Positions 1 through 9,222 are shown, counted from the first letter of the stretch. The stretch is 64,000 nt of DNA from Frondihabitans sp. Leaf304 (GCF_001423105.1 NZ_LMNV01000002.1:28533-92532), one strand, 5' to 3'. A program made the numbers and translations. The notes: generated from the sequence alone by a model not told the origin.

Positions 1-1
1 T

Positions 2-1696
2 ACGCTCGCGTTAGTCGAGGCGCTCGCCGGTGCTCCCGAAGGTGCACTCGTGCGTGACGCAGCGCCGGCCAGCGGATACGGCGCCCCACGCGACGGCACC
101 GGCGAGGCCTGGCTGATCCGCTTCGACCAGGCGCGCCTCGATGCGGTCAGCGGCTACGGTGCTGGTATGCCGAGCCCCGGCTACTACTCGAGGGTCTGGG
201 CGTCGGGCAACGCCGATCCGACCAGAGACATCCTCCTTGACGTCGCCCGGGCCGTGTCGTCGGCCAAGACCACCGAGCTGCTCGGCATCTCCGACGTCAC
301 AGCCGCTCTTATCGCGGCGAGGCGCCTGGCAGACCTTCGCGGCCGGGCTCGTATTGGACGAACCGACGTGCTCGACGCGATCACCTCGACCTTCATCAAG
401 GACGACGACAGCGGTTCGCCGTCGCTCCGAGACGCCCTCCGCTTGGTCTTCGTCGGAGACCGCCTCGGCGAGGTGCCACCCGACGCGGCAGCCCCACCGA
501 TGGTCGCGGAAGTACGGCGCCGGGTCGCCGCTGCGGGCCTGGTCATCGCCGACAGCCGGCCGCGGTCGACCTCTCTCGACCTCCACAGGAAGCCAGCGCA
601 CCGTGAGCGGAGCCGCCTGCTGAACCTCCTCGAGTTCCTGCGCGTGGGGTTTGCCACCCGCACGGCGGGCCCCGACTTTGTCTCGGGCCGCGGGCTCGGG
701 CGGCTATTCCAGGAGTGGACCTACGCGTGGACCCCTCTCGTCGAGGCCCAGCTCATCGATGCCGCGGCTGAGGGAACCTCGCTCGACGAAATCGCTGTCG
801 CACGCTTTGCTCGGGCCGAGCGGGCTCTCGCCGAGAACGGCCGCTCGGCCTCCGAGGCCGTGGCGCTCCTGGCACAGGTGGCCGTGGTCGGTCTGACCGA
901 CCACCTGCCCCGCCTCGTCCTCGTAGTCGGGCAGCACCTGGACGCCGATTCGTCGCTAATGTCCGTGGCGGCTGCAGGGCGGCGGCTGCTCCAGTTGTTC
1001 GGAGCGCGAGACGAGCTGCAGCTCGGCGATTCGGAGCAGTTCGCACGCCTGATCGAGAAGGCCGTGGCCGCGATCGCGTTCGCCGTCCCGACTCTGGGTG
1101 AGATGCCGCAGACCGACGACGACGCCGCGGTCTCGATGATCGTAGAGCTGCGGGAGTTCGCCTCGCGGGTCGACGAGCAGACTGGTCTGGACGTCGAGCC
1201 CGTTCGTCGCGAGCTCGAACGGCTTCGTTCGGTTGCAGAGTCATCACCTGCCGTCCGTGGGGCCCTCACCGCTCTGGTGGCCGTCGACGGTGCCCTGTCC
1301 GATGTCAGCCTCGCGGACACGCTTATCTCCGATCTCGGCGCCGGTGCCGACGTGGACCGCGCCATGCGGTTCTTGTCAGGCTTCCTGCGCGCCGCACCCG
1401 ACCTGCTGCTGCGCGACCCCGTTGTCTTCGACGCGATCCAGGTCGGTGTCGAGCAGCTACCCGAGGAAGCCTTCCTGACCTACCTGCCCGAGTTGCGGCG
1501 GTCGTTCGGGTGGCTGCGACCCGTCGAGACGGCATCTCTCGCCGAACGGCTGGTCGGGAGGGGCGCCGCGGTGCTCACCGCAACGAGCGGCGGGCTCACC
1601 TCGGGCGATTTGTCGGAGGGTATCGTCCTGCACCGGGCCCTCGCCACGGCGCTGGCTGCAGACGGGCTCAAGGGGTGGGCGGGGGAGACACTGTGA
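2..1696 (+). CDS. DUF5682 family protein, C-terminal part (5' end outside window)
   Basis: The frame is open from base 2, so the gene starts upstream of the window; 564 residues and the stop are visible. The Ala/Leu/Glu/Arg-rich helical composition and, above all, the gene order (this protein, then a VWA protein, then a SWIM protein) match the DUF5682 proteins that usually follow a MoxR-type AAA ATPase in actinobacteria. No catalytic motif is recognisable in the visible part and the function is unknown. Its TGA overlaps the GTG of the VWA gene (GTGA), so the genes are translationally coupled. The assignment rests on context plus overall resemblance; a MoxR ATPase just left of the window would strengthen it. 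Confidence 0.7.
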   Translation, partial: TLALVEALAGAPEGALVRDAAPASGYGAPRDGTGEAWLIRFDQARLDAVSGYGAGMPSPGYYSRVWASGNADPTRDILLDVARAVSSAKTTELLGISDVTAALIAARRLADLRGRARIGRTDVLDAITSTFIKDDDSGSPSLRDALRLVFVGDRLGEVPPDAAAPPMVAEVRRRVAAAGLVIADSRPRSTSLDLHRKPAHRERSRLLNLLEFLRVGFATRTAGPDFVSGRGLGRLFQEWTYAWTPLVEAQLIDAAAEGTSLDEIAVARFARAERALAENGRSASEAVALLAQVAVVGLTDHLPRLVLVVGQHLDADSSLMSVAAAGRRLLQLFGARDELQLGDSEQFARLIEKAVAAIAFAVPTLGEMPQTDDDAAVSMIVELREFASRVDEQTGLDVEPVRRELERLRSVAESSPAVRGALTALVAVDGALSDVSLADTLISDLGAGADVDRAMRFLSGFLRAAPDLLLRDPVVFDAIQVGVEQLPEEAFLTYLPELRRSFGWLRPVETASLAERLVGRGAAVLTATSGGLTSGDLSEGIVLHRALATALAADGLKGWAGETL

Positions 1697-2820
1697 CCGA
1701 TGCGCAGAAGGCCCGCCGATGGCGGCTGATCCTGGGGCGGTACGCCAATGACTCGCTGCCGGGCAGCGGCCTGCAGGGGGCCGACGTGGCGATTGAGCGG
1801 ACGCTGTCATACCTGTACGACCGCGAATACACCGCTCGTGGACACCGCCTGCGCACCGAGGGAGCCGGCGGGTCGCTCGACGCCTCCGCCCTGACTGCGC
1901 TGAACTGGCTCGGCGGAGCGCGAGAGCTGTTTCCGCAGTCGACGTACGAGCGCATGCAGGTGCATGCCATCGAGAAGTACGGGCTAACCGAGCTGCTCGC
2001 CGACGAGGACGCCGCCGCCGCGCTCGTGCCCTCGCCTCAGCTAGCGACTGCGCTGCTGTCGATCCGGGGCAGGCTCGACGCGTCGGTCGAGGCCGGGGTG
2101 CGCCGCGTCATCGCGGCTACGGTCGATGACATCGTGCAGCGGGTGCGCCCCCGCTTCGCCCAGGCGCTGATCGGTCGGCGCACCAGGGCCCGGTCGATGC
2201 GGCGGTCGAGCGCGACCTTCGACTGGCGGGCGACTCTGCACCTCAACCTTCGAAACTATAACCCGGCGACGGCGCGCCTCTACGTCGACCAGGTGCGCTT
2301 CACCGCTCGCGCCAAGCGGACTCTGCCGTGGGATGTCATCGTCTGCGTCGACCAAAGCGGATCGATGGCCAGCTCGGTCATGTACAGCGCGGTCTGCGCC
2401 AGCATCCTGGCAGCGCTGCCCGGCGTCACGGTGAAGCTGGTGCTCTTCGACACCTCGGTGACGGACGTGACCACATTGGCGAGCGACCCCGTCGGCGTGC
2501 TCCTGACCGCACAGCTCGGCGGCGGCACTGACATCGCCGGAGCCCTCGGGTACTGCGAGGGCCTGGTGACCACCCCCTCGCGCACCGTCCTGACGCTGAT
2601 CAGCGACTTCGAGGAGGGTGGCTCCGTGGCGGCTATGCTTGCCACCGTCTCGCGCCTGAGAGAGTCCGGTGTCACGCTTCTCGGGCTGGCCGCGCTCGAC
2701 GAGGTCGCCGAGCCCACCTACGACCGGCAAATGGCTGACCGGCTTTCCACACGAGGCATGGAGATCGCCGCGCTCACGCCCGAGCACTTCGGCGAGTGGC
2801 TGGGCGAGGTCATGGCGTGA
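1693..2820 (+). CDS. VWA domain protein, CoxE-like
   Basis: A 375-residue protein starting at GTG 1693, which overlaps the previous stop; a purine-rich GGGGGAG lies just upstream. The first ~200 residues are helical and basic. The C-terminal half is a von Willebrand A fold with an intact MIDAS motif, DQSGSM (Asp220, Ser222, Ser224), and a later GGGTD that would supply the third metal contact. In this family a VWA protein normally works with a MoxR AAA ATPase to remodel or insert metal into a target. Here it sits between DUF5682 and SWIM proteins, so it is probably the adaptor of that complex. A longer frame runs upstream from 1510 but lies inside the previous gene and was not used. Confidence 0.85.
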   Translation: MTDAQKARRWRLILGRYANDSLPGSGLQGADVAIERTLSYLYDREYTARGHRLRTEGAGGSLDASALTALNWLGGARELFPQSTYERMQVHAIEKYGLTELLADEDAAAALVPSPQLATALLSIRGRLDASVEAGVRRVIAATVDDIVQRVRPRFAQALIGRRTRARSMRRSSATFDWRATLHLNLRNYNPATARLYVDQVRFTARAKRTLPWDVIVCVDQSGSMASSVMYSAVCASILAALPGVTVKLVLFDTSVTDVTTLASDPVGVLLTAQLGGGTDIAGALGYCEGLVTTPSRTVLTLISDFEEGGSVAAMLATVSRLRESGVTLLGLAALDEVAEPTYDRQMADRLSTRGMEIAALTPEHFGEWLGEVMA

Positions 2821-4862
2821 GCGTGAATCCGGTCGCGGCGGCTTTCCGCGATTTCGACGATGCGACTCTGCAGACGCTCGGTAACGTCGGCCTGCTGCGT
2901 CGCGCCGCCAAGGACGTCGCCGCCGGGCGGGTGTCGGCGGTCGATGAGTCTACTGTCGAGGTGGCGGGTGCGACCGTCCGCGTCGGGCCCAGCGGTCCGG
3001 CCGGTGCTACCTGCGACTGTGTCGCCGCCGGAATCTGCCAGCATGTCCTGGCTGCCAGCCTCTGGCTGCGCAACCTCGCGCAGGCCCCGGGCGAAGGCGA
3101 TGACGACGGCGGTCCCGTGGCTACCGGTGAAGGCGCTGTCGTCGACGGCCCGACCGCCCTTGATGAGCTGCTGGGGCTCGATCCGCTCGTCCTCGCGAAG
3201 AACGTCGGAATCGCCGCCGTTCGTCTATCTCGGGCCTTCGACGGAACCGCCACCATCCACCCCAGTGACTCCCACATCGATGTCATTCTGGCCGGCGAGA
3301 GCACGACGATCCGCTTCGTGCGCGGCGCCGGTTTCGACGGCATGATCTCGGGCTATCCCCGTGCCGAGCGGCCCCAGCGGCACCTGACCGCCGTCCGCCT
3401 CGTCGTCGAATCGTCGGGACGCGAGTGGCGATGGCCCGGACTCGCCTCCCCAGCAGCACCGACGGATCCTTCGCGACTGTCGGCAGGCGAGGCTCAGGCG
3501 CTCGCCGACGCCCGTGCAACGGCCTCGGCGCTCTGGCGCACCGGGCTGGCCCACCTCGGGAACGACGCCTCCGATCGGTTGGCTATCGACTCGATGACCG
3601 CCCGCATCGAGGGACTCCACCGACTTGCGCGACTCCTCGCGAGTGCCGCCGGGCTCTCGGACGACCTCGCCGCGCACCACGACGACGTGACCGAGCCGCA
3701 GCTCGCCGTCGTCCTCGCCGACATCGTCGCGCACGCCACCGCAGTCGAAGCGGCGTCGGGCGATCCCGTTCGCATCGATCGGCTACGCGGAGTGGCCCGT
3801 CGCACCTTCGTCGAGGTCGCGGCACTCGACCTGGTCCCCCTCGACGTTCGCTGGTTCGAGCCGCCGGCTGGGGGCCGTGGAGTGACGGCGGTCTTCCTTG
3901 ACCGGGCGACCGGGCAACTCGTCGAGACCACCTCGGCGCGGGCCTCCGGCACTGACCCGTCGTTCCGACGTGACGGGCCTGGACTGCTCTGGGGGCTCTC
4001 AATCGCGAAAGTCGTCGAAGGTGCCTTTACCCTCCGCAGCCCGCGACTCGACGCCGACGGCGAGCTCTCGGCGGGAGACCTCAGCTCGATCGACTTCGCC
4101 TCGGCACGCCGCCTCGGGCACGACGACTTCGCGCCCCTGGCCGTCGATGACTGGTCGCAGATGCGGGGTGCCGACGGCCGCGGCGAATCGACGGTGGTCG
4201 TGCGTCCTTCGTCGGTCGGCGACCTCGATCTGCGAGAAGTGGCGCAGGAACTCAGCTGGCCGCTGACAGACACTTCGGGCAGGGTGCTCGACGTGCAAAT
4301 CGAGGCCGACGTCGACCACCGCCGTCGGGCCGATGCCCTTCTCGCGCTGGTCGAGACGCGCGCCGTCGTGGAGTACATCGTCGGGGTACGACGGGTGCGA
4401 TCCGGGCGGATGCGAATCGACGTGTCGAGCGTTGTCGTACGCGATGGTGCCTTCCTCCGGCTTGTCCCGCTGGACTTCGAGCGGCCTGCCGCCGAGACTC
4501 CCTCGTCGGGTAAGCCGTCGGCACTGCGTCAGCGTCTCTCCCGCTTGGCGTCACGGCTGGCTGGGGGAGCTCCGGCCGAATTTCGCCCCGCAGGGCCGCC
4601 GCAACAGCCGCCGACCCTCGGCGAACGGGTGCTGCTGCCCATCGTCGAGGTTCTCGACGAGCTGGCCGCCACGGGCCGTCCCACGCTCAACGAGCGCCAG
4701 AGCGCGCTGCTTAAACGCCAGCGCTCGATGGCGCGCAACCTCACTCTCGGAGCTGTGTCCGACGCGGTCGACTTCGTAGTCGACGCCGAGCGGCTTGACC
4801 CCCTAGCGCTCTTGAGGTGCTACTACGTTGTCGGACGAGCGCTCGGGCTTGCTGCTGGCTGA
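2817..4862 (+). CDS. SWIM zinc finger protein
   Basis: A 681-residue protein starting at GTG 2817 in a GTGA overlap with the VWA gene. A SWIM zinc-finger motif is clear near the N-terminus: Cys66-x-Cys68, then Cys74-x-His76. SWIM fingers bind nucleic acid or protein. The remaining ~600 residues show no enzymatic motif that I recognise. It closes the DUF5682-VWA-SWIM operon. A 112-bp gap follows before the convergent histidine kinase gene; it holds only the self-complementary 12-mer CTCCGCGCGGAG and no convincing terminator. The biological role is unknown. Confidence 0.82.
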   Translation: MSVNPVAAAFRDFDDATLQTLGNVGLLRRAAKDVAAGRVSAVDESTVEVAGATVRVGPSGPAGATCDCVAAGICQHVLAASLWLRNLAQAPGEGDDDGGPVATGEGAVVDGPTALDELLGLDPLVLAKNVGIAAVRLSRAFDGTATIHPSDSHIDVILAGESTTIRFVRGAGFDGMISGYPRAERPQRHLTAVRLVVESSGREWRWPGLASPAAPTDPSRLSAGEAQALADARATASALWRTGLAHLGNDASDRLAIDSMTARIEGLHRLARLLASAAGLSDDLAAHHDDVTEPQLAVVLADIVAHATAVEAASGDPVRIDRLRGVARRTFVEVAALDLVPLDVRWFEPPAGGRGVTAVFLDRATGQLVETTSARASGTDPSFRRDGPGLLWGLSIAKVVEGAFTLRSPRLDADGELSAGDLSSIDFASARRLGHDDFAPLAVDDWSQMRGADGRGESTVVVRPSSVGDLDLREVAQELSWPLTDTSGRVLDVQIEADVDHRRRADALLALVETRAVVEYIVGVRRVRSGRMRIDVSSVVVRDGAFLRLVPLDFERPAAETPSSGKPSALRQRLSRLASRLAGGAPAEFRPAGPPQQPPTLGERVLLPIVEVLDELAATGRPTLNERQSALLKRQRSMARNLTLGAVSDAVDFVVDAERLDPLALLRCYYVVGRALGLAAG

Positions 4863-4974
4863 CGCGCTTGGTGCCGGCGGTTACAACGGTCGGGTCGTTT
4901 TCCGTTAGAGAATGTCCGTGATTGCGGCGGGAGCGATGTCAGCTGGCAAGACGGGCTCCGCGCGGAGAACCTCC

Positions 4975-6558
4975 CTAGTTCCGACCGACGGCCAAAAAAC
5001 TGCGCTTGACTCCTGTTGCTGCAGAAGGCACTAGCACCGGCAGCGTCACCACGAACTCGGCCCCCACACCGGACGCCGGCGCAACACACACCAGCTCGCC
5101 CCCGTGCGCCCGGGCGATGCCGCGCGCGATCGGCAGACCGAGACCGGCACCGCCGCTCGCGTGATCGCGGCCCGCGTCAAGGCGCACCAGGCGGTCGAAG
5201 ATGCGCTCGCGGTCGGACTCGGGAACTCCCGGGCCATTGTCGGCGACGGTGACTGACACGGGAGAGCCGACCGGCGCATGAACCGAAAGGTGGACCCGGC
5301 CGCGCCCCGACGTGGCACGAGACGCGTTGTCGACAAGGTTGCCGATCACCTGGGCCAGCCGGTCGACGTCGGCGTCGACGAGGACGGGCTGGTTATCCAC
5401 GATGCGATCGGGCAACGACACCTGCAGGTCGAGCCCGGGCCGGCGCAGACGGTCCCGCTCGACCTCGGCCAGCACGAGCGCACCGAGGTCGACCGGGGCG
5501 AGTTCGAGCTCGAGGCCGCGATCGACGCGAGCCATCATCAGCATGTCGTCGATGAGGCGCGAGGCGCGCCCCGCCTCCCGAGCGACGTGTGAGGCCAGCC
5601 GTTCGCGCTCCTCGGCGCTCACCGGCGCTCGCACGAGGGTGTCGGCGGCAGCACGCATGCCGGCGACCGGTGTGCGCAACTCGTGGGCGGCATCCGACAC
5701 GAACGACCGAACCCGCGCCTCGGCCTCGAGCGCCTTCCGTTCCGCTCCCTCGACGGCGTCGAGCATCTCGTCGAACGCGAGGGCCACCCGGCCGATCTCG
5801 GTGCGTGGATTGCCCGGTCGCAGTCGCCGACCACGATCACCCCCGGCGATGGAGCGCGCGACGCCGGTCATCCGGTCGAGAGGTCGGAGAGAGGCCCGCA
5901 CCACGAGAACGAGGCCGACGGCCGCCACGACCAAGAACGCACCCGACGCCCCGAGCATCACCCAGCGCAGCTGCGCCAGGGTCTGCCCGACCGAACTCGC
6001 ATCGGCCGTCAGCGTGATCGTCGACCCGTCACTGAGCATCGACACGAGAGTGATGATCTGGTCATCGTCAGTGATGCGCGACGAGCTGATCGTCACATCG
6101 GCGGCGGCGGCCGGAGCAGTCGACGTGCCCGACGATTCGGCGGATGACTCGGTCGACGACGACCCGGCACCTGCCGCTCCACCCGGCGCATTCCCGGCCG
6201 GCCCGACCAGCCCGCCATTCGCCTTCGGCCCCGCCCGCAGCTGCTCCGGGGAGGGCCCGGCGACGATCGAATCGCCGTTCTTGTCCCTGATCAGCACCGA
6301 CAGCCCCTGGGCCGAGAGGCGTTCCGCGAGGTCGTCCGAGCTGACCGTGCCGACGAGAGCGGTCGCGGCGGAGGCGCGGTCGCGAAGCCGATCCTCGATC
6401 TGACCGCGGAGACGCTGACCGAGGATGGCCTCGACGGTGATCGCGAGGGCGCCGAGCAGCACCACGAGGAGGAGCAGCACGGCGACGACGGCGCGCAGGC
6501 GGAGAGAGCCCGTTCGGAGGCCGGGCATGGTTCGGGTGGGGCGGATCCTTCGGTTCAT
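4975..6558 (-). CDS. Membrane sensor histidine kinase (HisKA type)
   Basis: A 527-residue kinase. The ATG at 6558 overlaps the response-regulator stop (ATGA), so the pair is coupled. Order of parts: TM helix ~22-42; extracytoplasmic sensor ~45-197 with an odd Gly/Ala/Ser-rich stretch at ~112-152; TM helix ~198-220; HAMP; HisKA with phospho-accepting His292 in SDAAHELRTP; HATPase with N-box LVDNA, G1 DNGPGVP and G2 GLGLPIA. The architecture is that of OmpR-type actinobacterial kinases such as PrrB/TrcS, but I cannot assign an orthologue. The divergent neighbour at 7378 is a repeat-rich exported protein and may be a target. The signal is unknown. Confidence 0.93.
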   Translation of the reverse strand: MNRRIRPTRTMPGLRTGSLRLRAVVAVLLLLVVLLGALAITVEAILGQRLRGQIEDRLRDRASAATALVGTVSSDDLAERLSAQGLSVLIRDKNGDSIVAGPSPEQLRAGPKANGGLVGPAGNAPGGAAGAGSSSTESSAESSGTSTAPAAAADVTISSSRITDDDQIITLVSMLSDGSTITLTADASSVGQTLAQLRWVMLGASGAFLVVAAVGLVLVVRASLRPLDRMTGVARSIAGGDRGRRLRPGNPRTEIGRVALAFDEMLDAVEGAERKALEAEARVRSFVSDAAHELRTPVAGMRAAADTLVRAPVSAEERERLASHVAREAGRASRLIDDMLMMARVDRGLELELAPVDLGALVLAEVERDRLRRPGLDLQVSLPDRIVDNQPVLVDADVDRLAQVIGNLVDNASRATSGRGRVHLSVHAPVGSPVSVTVADNGPGVPESDRERIFDRLVRLDAGRDHASGGAGLGLPIARGIARAHGGELVCVAPASGVGAEFVVTLPVLVPSAATGVKRSFLAVGRN

Positions 6559-7238
6559 CGCACGGCCTCGGCGACAGCGACTCGATAGCCCATGCCTCGG
6601 ACGGTATGGATGAGGCGGGGGCCGTGCGACTCCATCTTTCGACGGAGAGACGAAAGGTGGACCTCGACGAGATTGGGGTCGTAGTCGTCGTAGCCCCACA
6701 CCTGCGTGAGGATCTGCCCCTTCGAGAGAGTGCGCCCCCGGCTCGACGCGAGGAACTTGAGGAGGCGGAACTCGGTTGCGGTGAGATCGAGGACGACGTC
6801 GCCGCGACGGGCCGAAGCCGCCTCCTGATCGACGAGGAGATCGCCGATCTCGATAACAGACGGAACACGGCCGCGGCGGCGGAGCACGGCAGTAACCCGC
6901 GCGACGAGCTCGGCCATCGAGAACGGCTTCACCAGGTAGTCGTCGATGCCCTCCGAGAAACCGCGGAGGCGGTCGTCGACCTCGTCGCGAGCGGTCAGCA
7001 TGACCACGGCGGCGTCGGTCGAGGTCCGTACGGCGGCGGCGAGCTGGATGCCGTTCGGCCCCGGCATCATCCAGTCGAGGATCACCAGATCGGGCAGGAA
7101 AGTCGACAGCTCGGCCGCGATCGAACGGCCGTCGGGGGCGGTTCGGCAGCTGAATCCCTCGGCCGAGAGGGCGGTCGCGACGGAGGTGCGAATGGTCTCG
7201 TCGTCGTCGACGATCAGGATTCGGGCGGGGTTGGGCAT
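6555..7238 (-). CDS. OmpR-family response regulator
   Basis: A 227-residue regulator. The receiver has the acidic pocket DDD (11-13), phospho-acceptor Asp55 in VILDWMMPG, Thr82 and Lys104. The C-terminal winged helix resembles OmpR/PhoB, including the WGYDDYDPNLVEVHLSSLRRK stretch typical of actinobacterial MtrA/PrrA-like regulators. The ATG at 7238 is preceded by TAGCGT at 7250-7245 with 6 nt between, which fits a leaderless transcript. It is first in the operon with the kinase. A 139-bp divergent region separates it from the repeat-protein gene at 7378. Confidence 0.94.
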   Translation of the reverse strand: MPNPARILIVDDDETIRTSVATALSAEGFSCRTAPDGRSIAAELSTFLPDLVILDWMMPGPNGIQLAAAVRTSTDAAVVMLTARDEVDDRLRGFSEGIDDYLVKPFSMAELVARVTAVLRRRGRVPSVIEIGDLLVDQEAASARRGDVVLDLTATEFRLLKFLASSRGRTLSKGQILTQVWGYDDYDPNLVEVHLSSLRRKMESHGPRLIHTVRGMGYRVAVAEAVR

Positions 7239-7244
7239 GAGGGA

Positions 7245-7250
7245 ACGCTA
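7245..7250 (-). promoter_or_regulatory. Leaderless-type -10 of the two-component operon
   Basis: TAGCGT read on the minus strand ends 6 nt before the ATG at 7238, placing +1 at or next to the start codon. No convincing -35 hexamer is seen. Confidence 0.5.
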
Positions 7251-7377
7251 CGACTTTTCGCGTGCACGGACCTATGAAACTCCTGCCCAGAAGCTGTCCT
7301 TAAGTGATGCTTCAGATTCGACTTCGACTCTGAGTTCACCAGCAACCGGGCAGCAGCCCAGATGAACGGAGCAACCC

Positions 7378-8511
7378 ATGAGCAAGAAAAACAACAACGA
7401 CGACAACACCCCCTTCGACCCGTTCGGCATGAACCGGGCCGACGACGGCGCCGGCCGCGATGACGCCGGTCGCGCCGATGGCGGCCATGACGGCAGCACG
7501 GGTGCCGGCCACGTCGACGGCACCGTCGACAACCAGCCCACCGAGGAGCTCGCGCGGCCGGTCGTTGGCACCCCGGGCGGCTCGGACGACTACGCCCAGA
7601 CGCGGGAGATGCCCGAGATGGGCCGACCCGCCGCCGAGTGGAACGCACCGGCTCGCGAGACCGTCGTCGCCTCGTACGGCGCACCCGGCCACGGAGACGG
7701 CAGCGGCAGCGGCAGCGGCGCCGGCAGCGCCTTCGGCACCGGGCAGAAGCGCACCAAGCGCATCGTGATCGGTGCCGCCATCGTTGCGCTCTGCCTCGGC
7801 GGGGCCGGGGTGGGTGCCGCGGTCGCGGCCTCGGGCAACGGCAACACCGGATCCACCAGCTCGGCCGCGGGCAGCGCCGGATCGAACGGCTCAGGATCCG
7901 CGGGAATCGGCACCAGCACAGCCGAACCGACCGACGGCGCCACGTCCGGTACCGGCGGTGGCTCGAGCTCGACGCCGCAGGCGTGTGCGCCGGGTGCGGG
8001 CGCGGGGACCGGGACGGGTTCTGGGTCCGGCACGGGCTCCGGCTCGACATCGGGGCCGGCTGCGGGGCCGACTGGGGGGCCGGCTGCGGGGAAGGGCCCT
8101 GCGGCGGGTGCGCTTCCGGCGGGTCCCGCGGACGGGAAGAAGCCTGCGGCCCCGGCTGACGGGAAGGCGCCAACTGCTCCGGCTGCTCCGGCTGATGGGA
8201 AGGCTCCGGCTGATGGCAAGGCTCCGGCCGCGCCGACGGCTCCCGCCGACGGGAAGGCGCCCGCGACGTCGTCTACCGGGAAGGCGCCTGCTGCGCCTGC
8301 GGCTCCGGCCGATGGAAAGGCTCCCGCACTCCCGAAGCAGGGGGAGAAGCCTGCCGCACCGAAGGAAGGCACGGCACCGACACCTCCCGCCGCGGCGAAG
8401 GACGGCAAGACGCCGGCCGCACCGAAGGCGGGTACCGCGCCGACGGCTGAGCCCACCGCGCCGTCCGGATCGGCGACCGCCCCGGCGGAGTCCTGTGGCG
8501 CGTCCTCCTAG
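7378..8511 (+). CDS. Single-pass membrane protein with Pro/Ala/Gly/Lys repeat tail
   Basis: A 377-residue protein. Residues 1-120 are hydrophilic and rich in Asp/Gly. After basic KRTKR, one hydrophobic helix (~129-150) follows. Then come ~225 residues of very low complexity: first Gly/Ser/Thr-rich, then many APADGKAPA-type units repeated in-frame, ending near a Cys. The topology is most likely N-terminus inside with the repeat tail in or across the cell wall. The Lys/Pro/Ala tail resembles wall-spanning segments of actinobacterial surface proteins. It is divergent from the two-component operon and may be regulated by it. No enzymatic domain is present; the function is unknown. Confidence 0.8.
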   Translation: MSKKNNNDDNTPFDPFGMNRADDGAGRDDAGRADGGHDGSTGAGHVDGTVDNQPTEELARPVVGTPGGSDDYAQTREMPEMGRPAAEWNAPARETVVASYGAPGHGDGSGSGSGAGSAFGTGQKRTKRIVIGAAIVALCLGGAGVGAAVAASGNGNTGSTSSAAGSAGSNGSGSAGIGTSTAEPTDGATSGTGGGSSSTPQACAPGAGAGTGTGSGSGTGSGSTSGPAAGPTGGPAAGKGPAAGALPAGPADGKKPAAPADGKAPTAPAAPADGKAPADGKAPAAPTAPADGKAPATSSTGKAPAAPAAPADGKAPALPKQGEKPAAPKEGTAPTPPAAAKDGKTPAAPKAGTAPTAEPTAPSGSATAPAESCGASS

Positions 8512-8536
8512 GCAGCCACTCACTGCAAGGTGACGT

Positions 8537-8583
8537 GGATCGGCCAAGGTCACAGCGCCGCGGCGCGCGACCTTGGCCGATCC
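8537..8583. repeat. Long inverted repeat between 7378 and 8666 genes
   Basis: Two perfect 15-nt arms (GGATCGGCCAAGGTC at 8537-8551 and its complement at 8569-8583) enclose a 17-nt loop. The loop itself contains the 12-nt palindrome GCGCCGCGGCGC (8555-8566). No T-tract follows. A terminator lacking a U-tail is the simplest reading. Confidence 0.85.
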
Positions 8584-8665
8584 GCGTCGGGTCGTCCGGC
8601 GACGGCACGAGCCACCCCTGTGGAGAACGTCAGCCGACCGGCCCGGAGCCTGTCAGACTCGGTGC

Positions 8666-9082
8666 ATGCCTTCTTTGACGTACGACGTGACCGTGAGCCG
8701 CGACGGCTCCGCCTGGCTCCTCGAGATCGCCCCGATCGGTGGTGTCGCCGAAGCCCGCTGGCTCGGCGAAGCCGAATCAGTGGCCCGCGCCTTCATCGCC
8801 GACTTCGAAGACGCCGACCCGGAGAAGATCGAGCTCGAGCTGACGGTCGTGTATCCCGGCGACGTCGCCGAGCAGCTCGACCGGGCCGAAGAGCTCCGGC
8901 GTACCTCCGACGAGGCGCTCGACGACGAGTGGGAGGCCCTTGGCCGAGCCGCACGCGCGCTCGACGACGAGGGCGTCACCCGTCGCGATATCGGCGACAT
9001 TCTCGGGCTGGCTGTGCCGAGGGTCCGGCGCATTCTGCGCGGCGGGCCGCGCGAGAACCAGTCGCGGCAAGACGCTCAGTAG
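8666..9082 (+). CDS. HicB-like protein with C-terminal HTH, no partner toxin
   Basis: A 138-residue protein. I chose ATG 8666 because the conserved-looking MPSLTYDVTVSRDGSAW begins there; the longer frame upstream runs through the inverted repeat. The first ~70 residues look like a HicB/partial RNase-H-type alpha-beta fold. The C-terminus (VTRRDIGDILGLAVPRVRRIL) is a helix-turn-helix. HicB proteins are antitoxins that cap HicA RNases, but no small HicA-like gene lies beside it, so it is an orphan or a stand-alone regulator. The call is from pattern only. Confidence 0.65.
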   Translation: MPSLTYDVTVSRDGSAWLLEIAPIGGVAEARWLGEAESVARAFIADFEDADPEKIELELTVVYPGDVAEQLDRAEELRRTSDEALDDEWEALGRAARALDDEGVTRRDIGDILGLAVPRVRRILRGGPRENQSRQDAQ

Positions 9083-9145
9083 AGCTCGAAGCCGGGGCCG
9101 GCTGCCCGGGCGAGCCGTCGGATCCTGCGTTCGACCCGCAACGAA

Positions 9146-9205
9146 GACACCGCCTTCCGGCCAGAACGCCGTCGAAAGACGGGGTTTCTGCCGAAAGGCG
9201 GTGTC
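9146..9205. terminator. Hairpin between convergent HicB-like and DEAD-box genes
   Basis: Two 28-nt arms (9146-9173 and 9178-9205) pair at about 23 positions around a GAAA tetraloop. It sits between two genes that converge, so it probably stops transcription from both sides. There is no U-run. Confidence 0.7.
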
Positions 9206-9222
9206 GAGCCCAGCCGAAGGGC

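Noticed and set aside
8100..8350. CRISPR-like spaced repeats
   Set aside because: The repeats are in-frame codons for Ala-Pro-Ala-Asp-Gly-Lys units inside one gene, with no constant spacer length and no cas genes.
7590..8553. Antisense frames opposite the repeat-tailed protein, and many other long frames opposite genes
   Set aside because: High GC keeps shadow frames open; these have Arg/Pro/Ser/Ala-dominated composition and no start signals or motifs.
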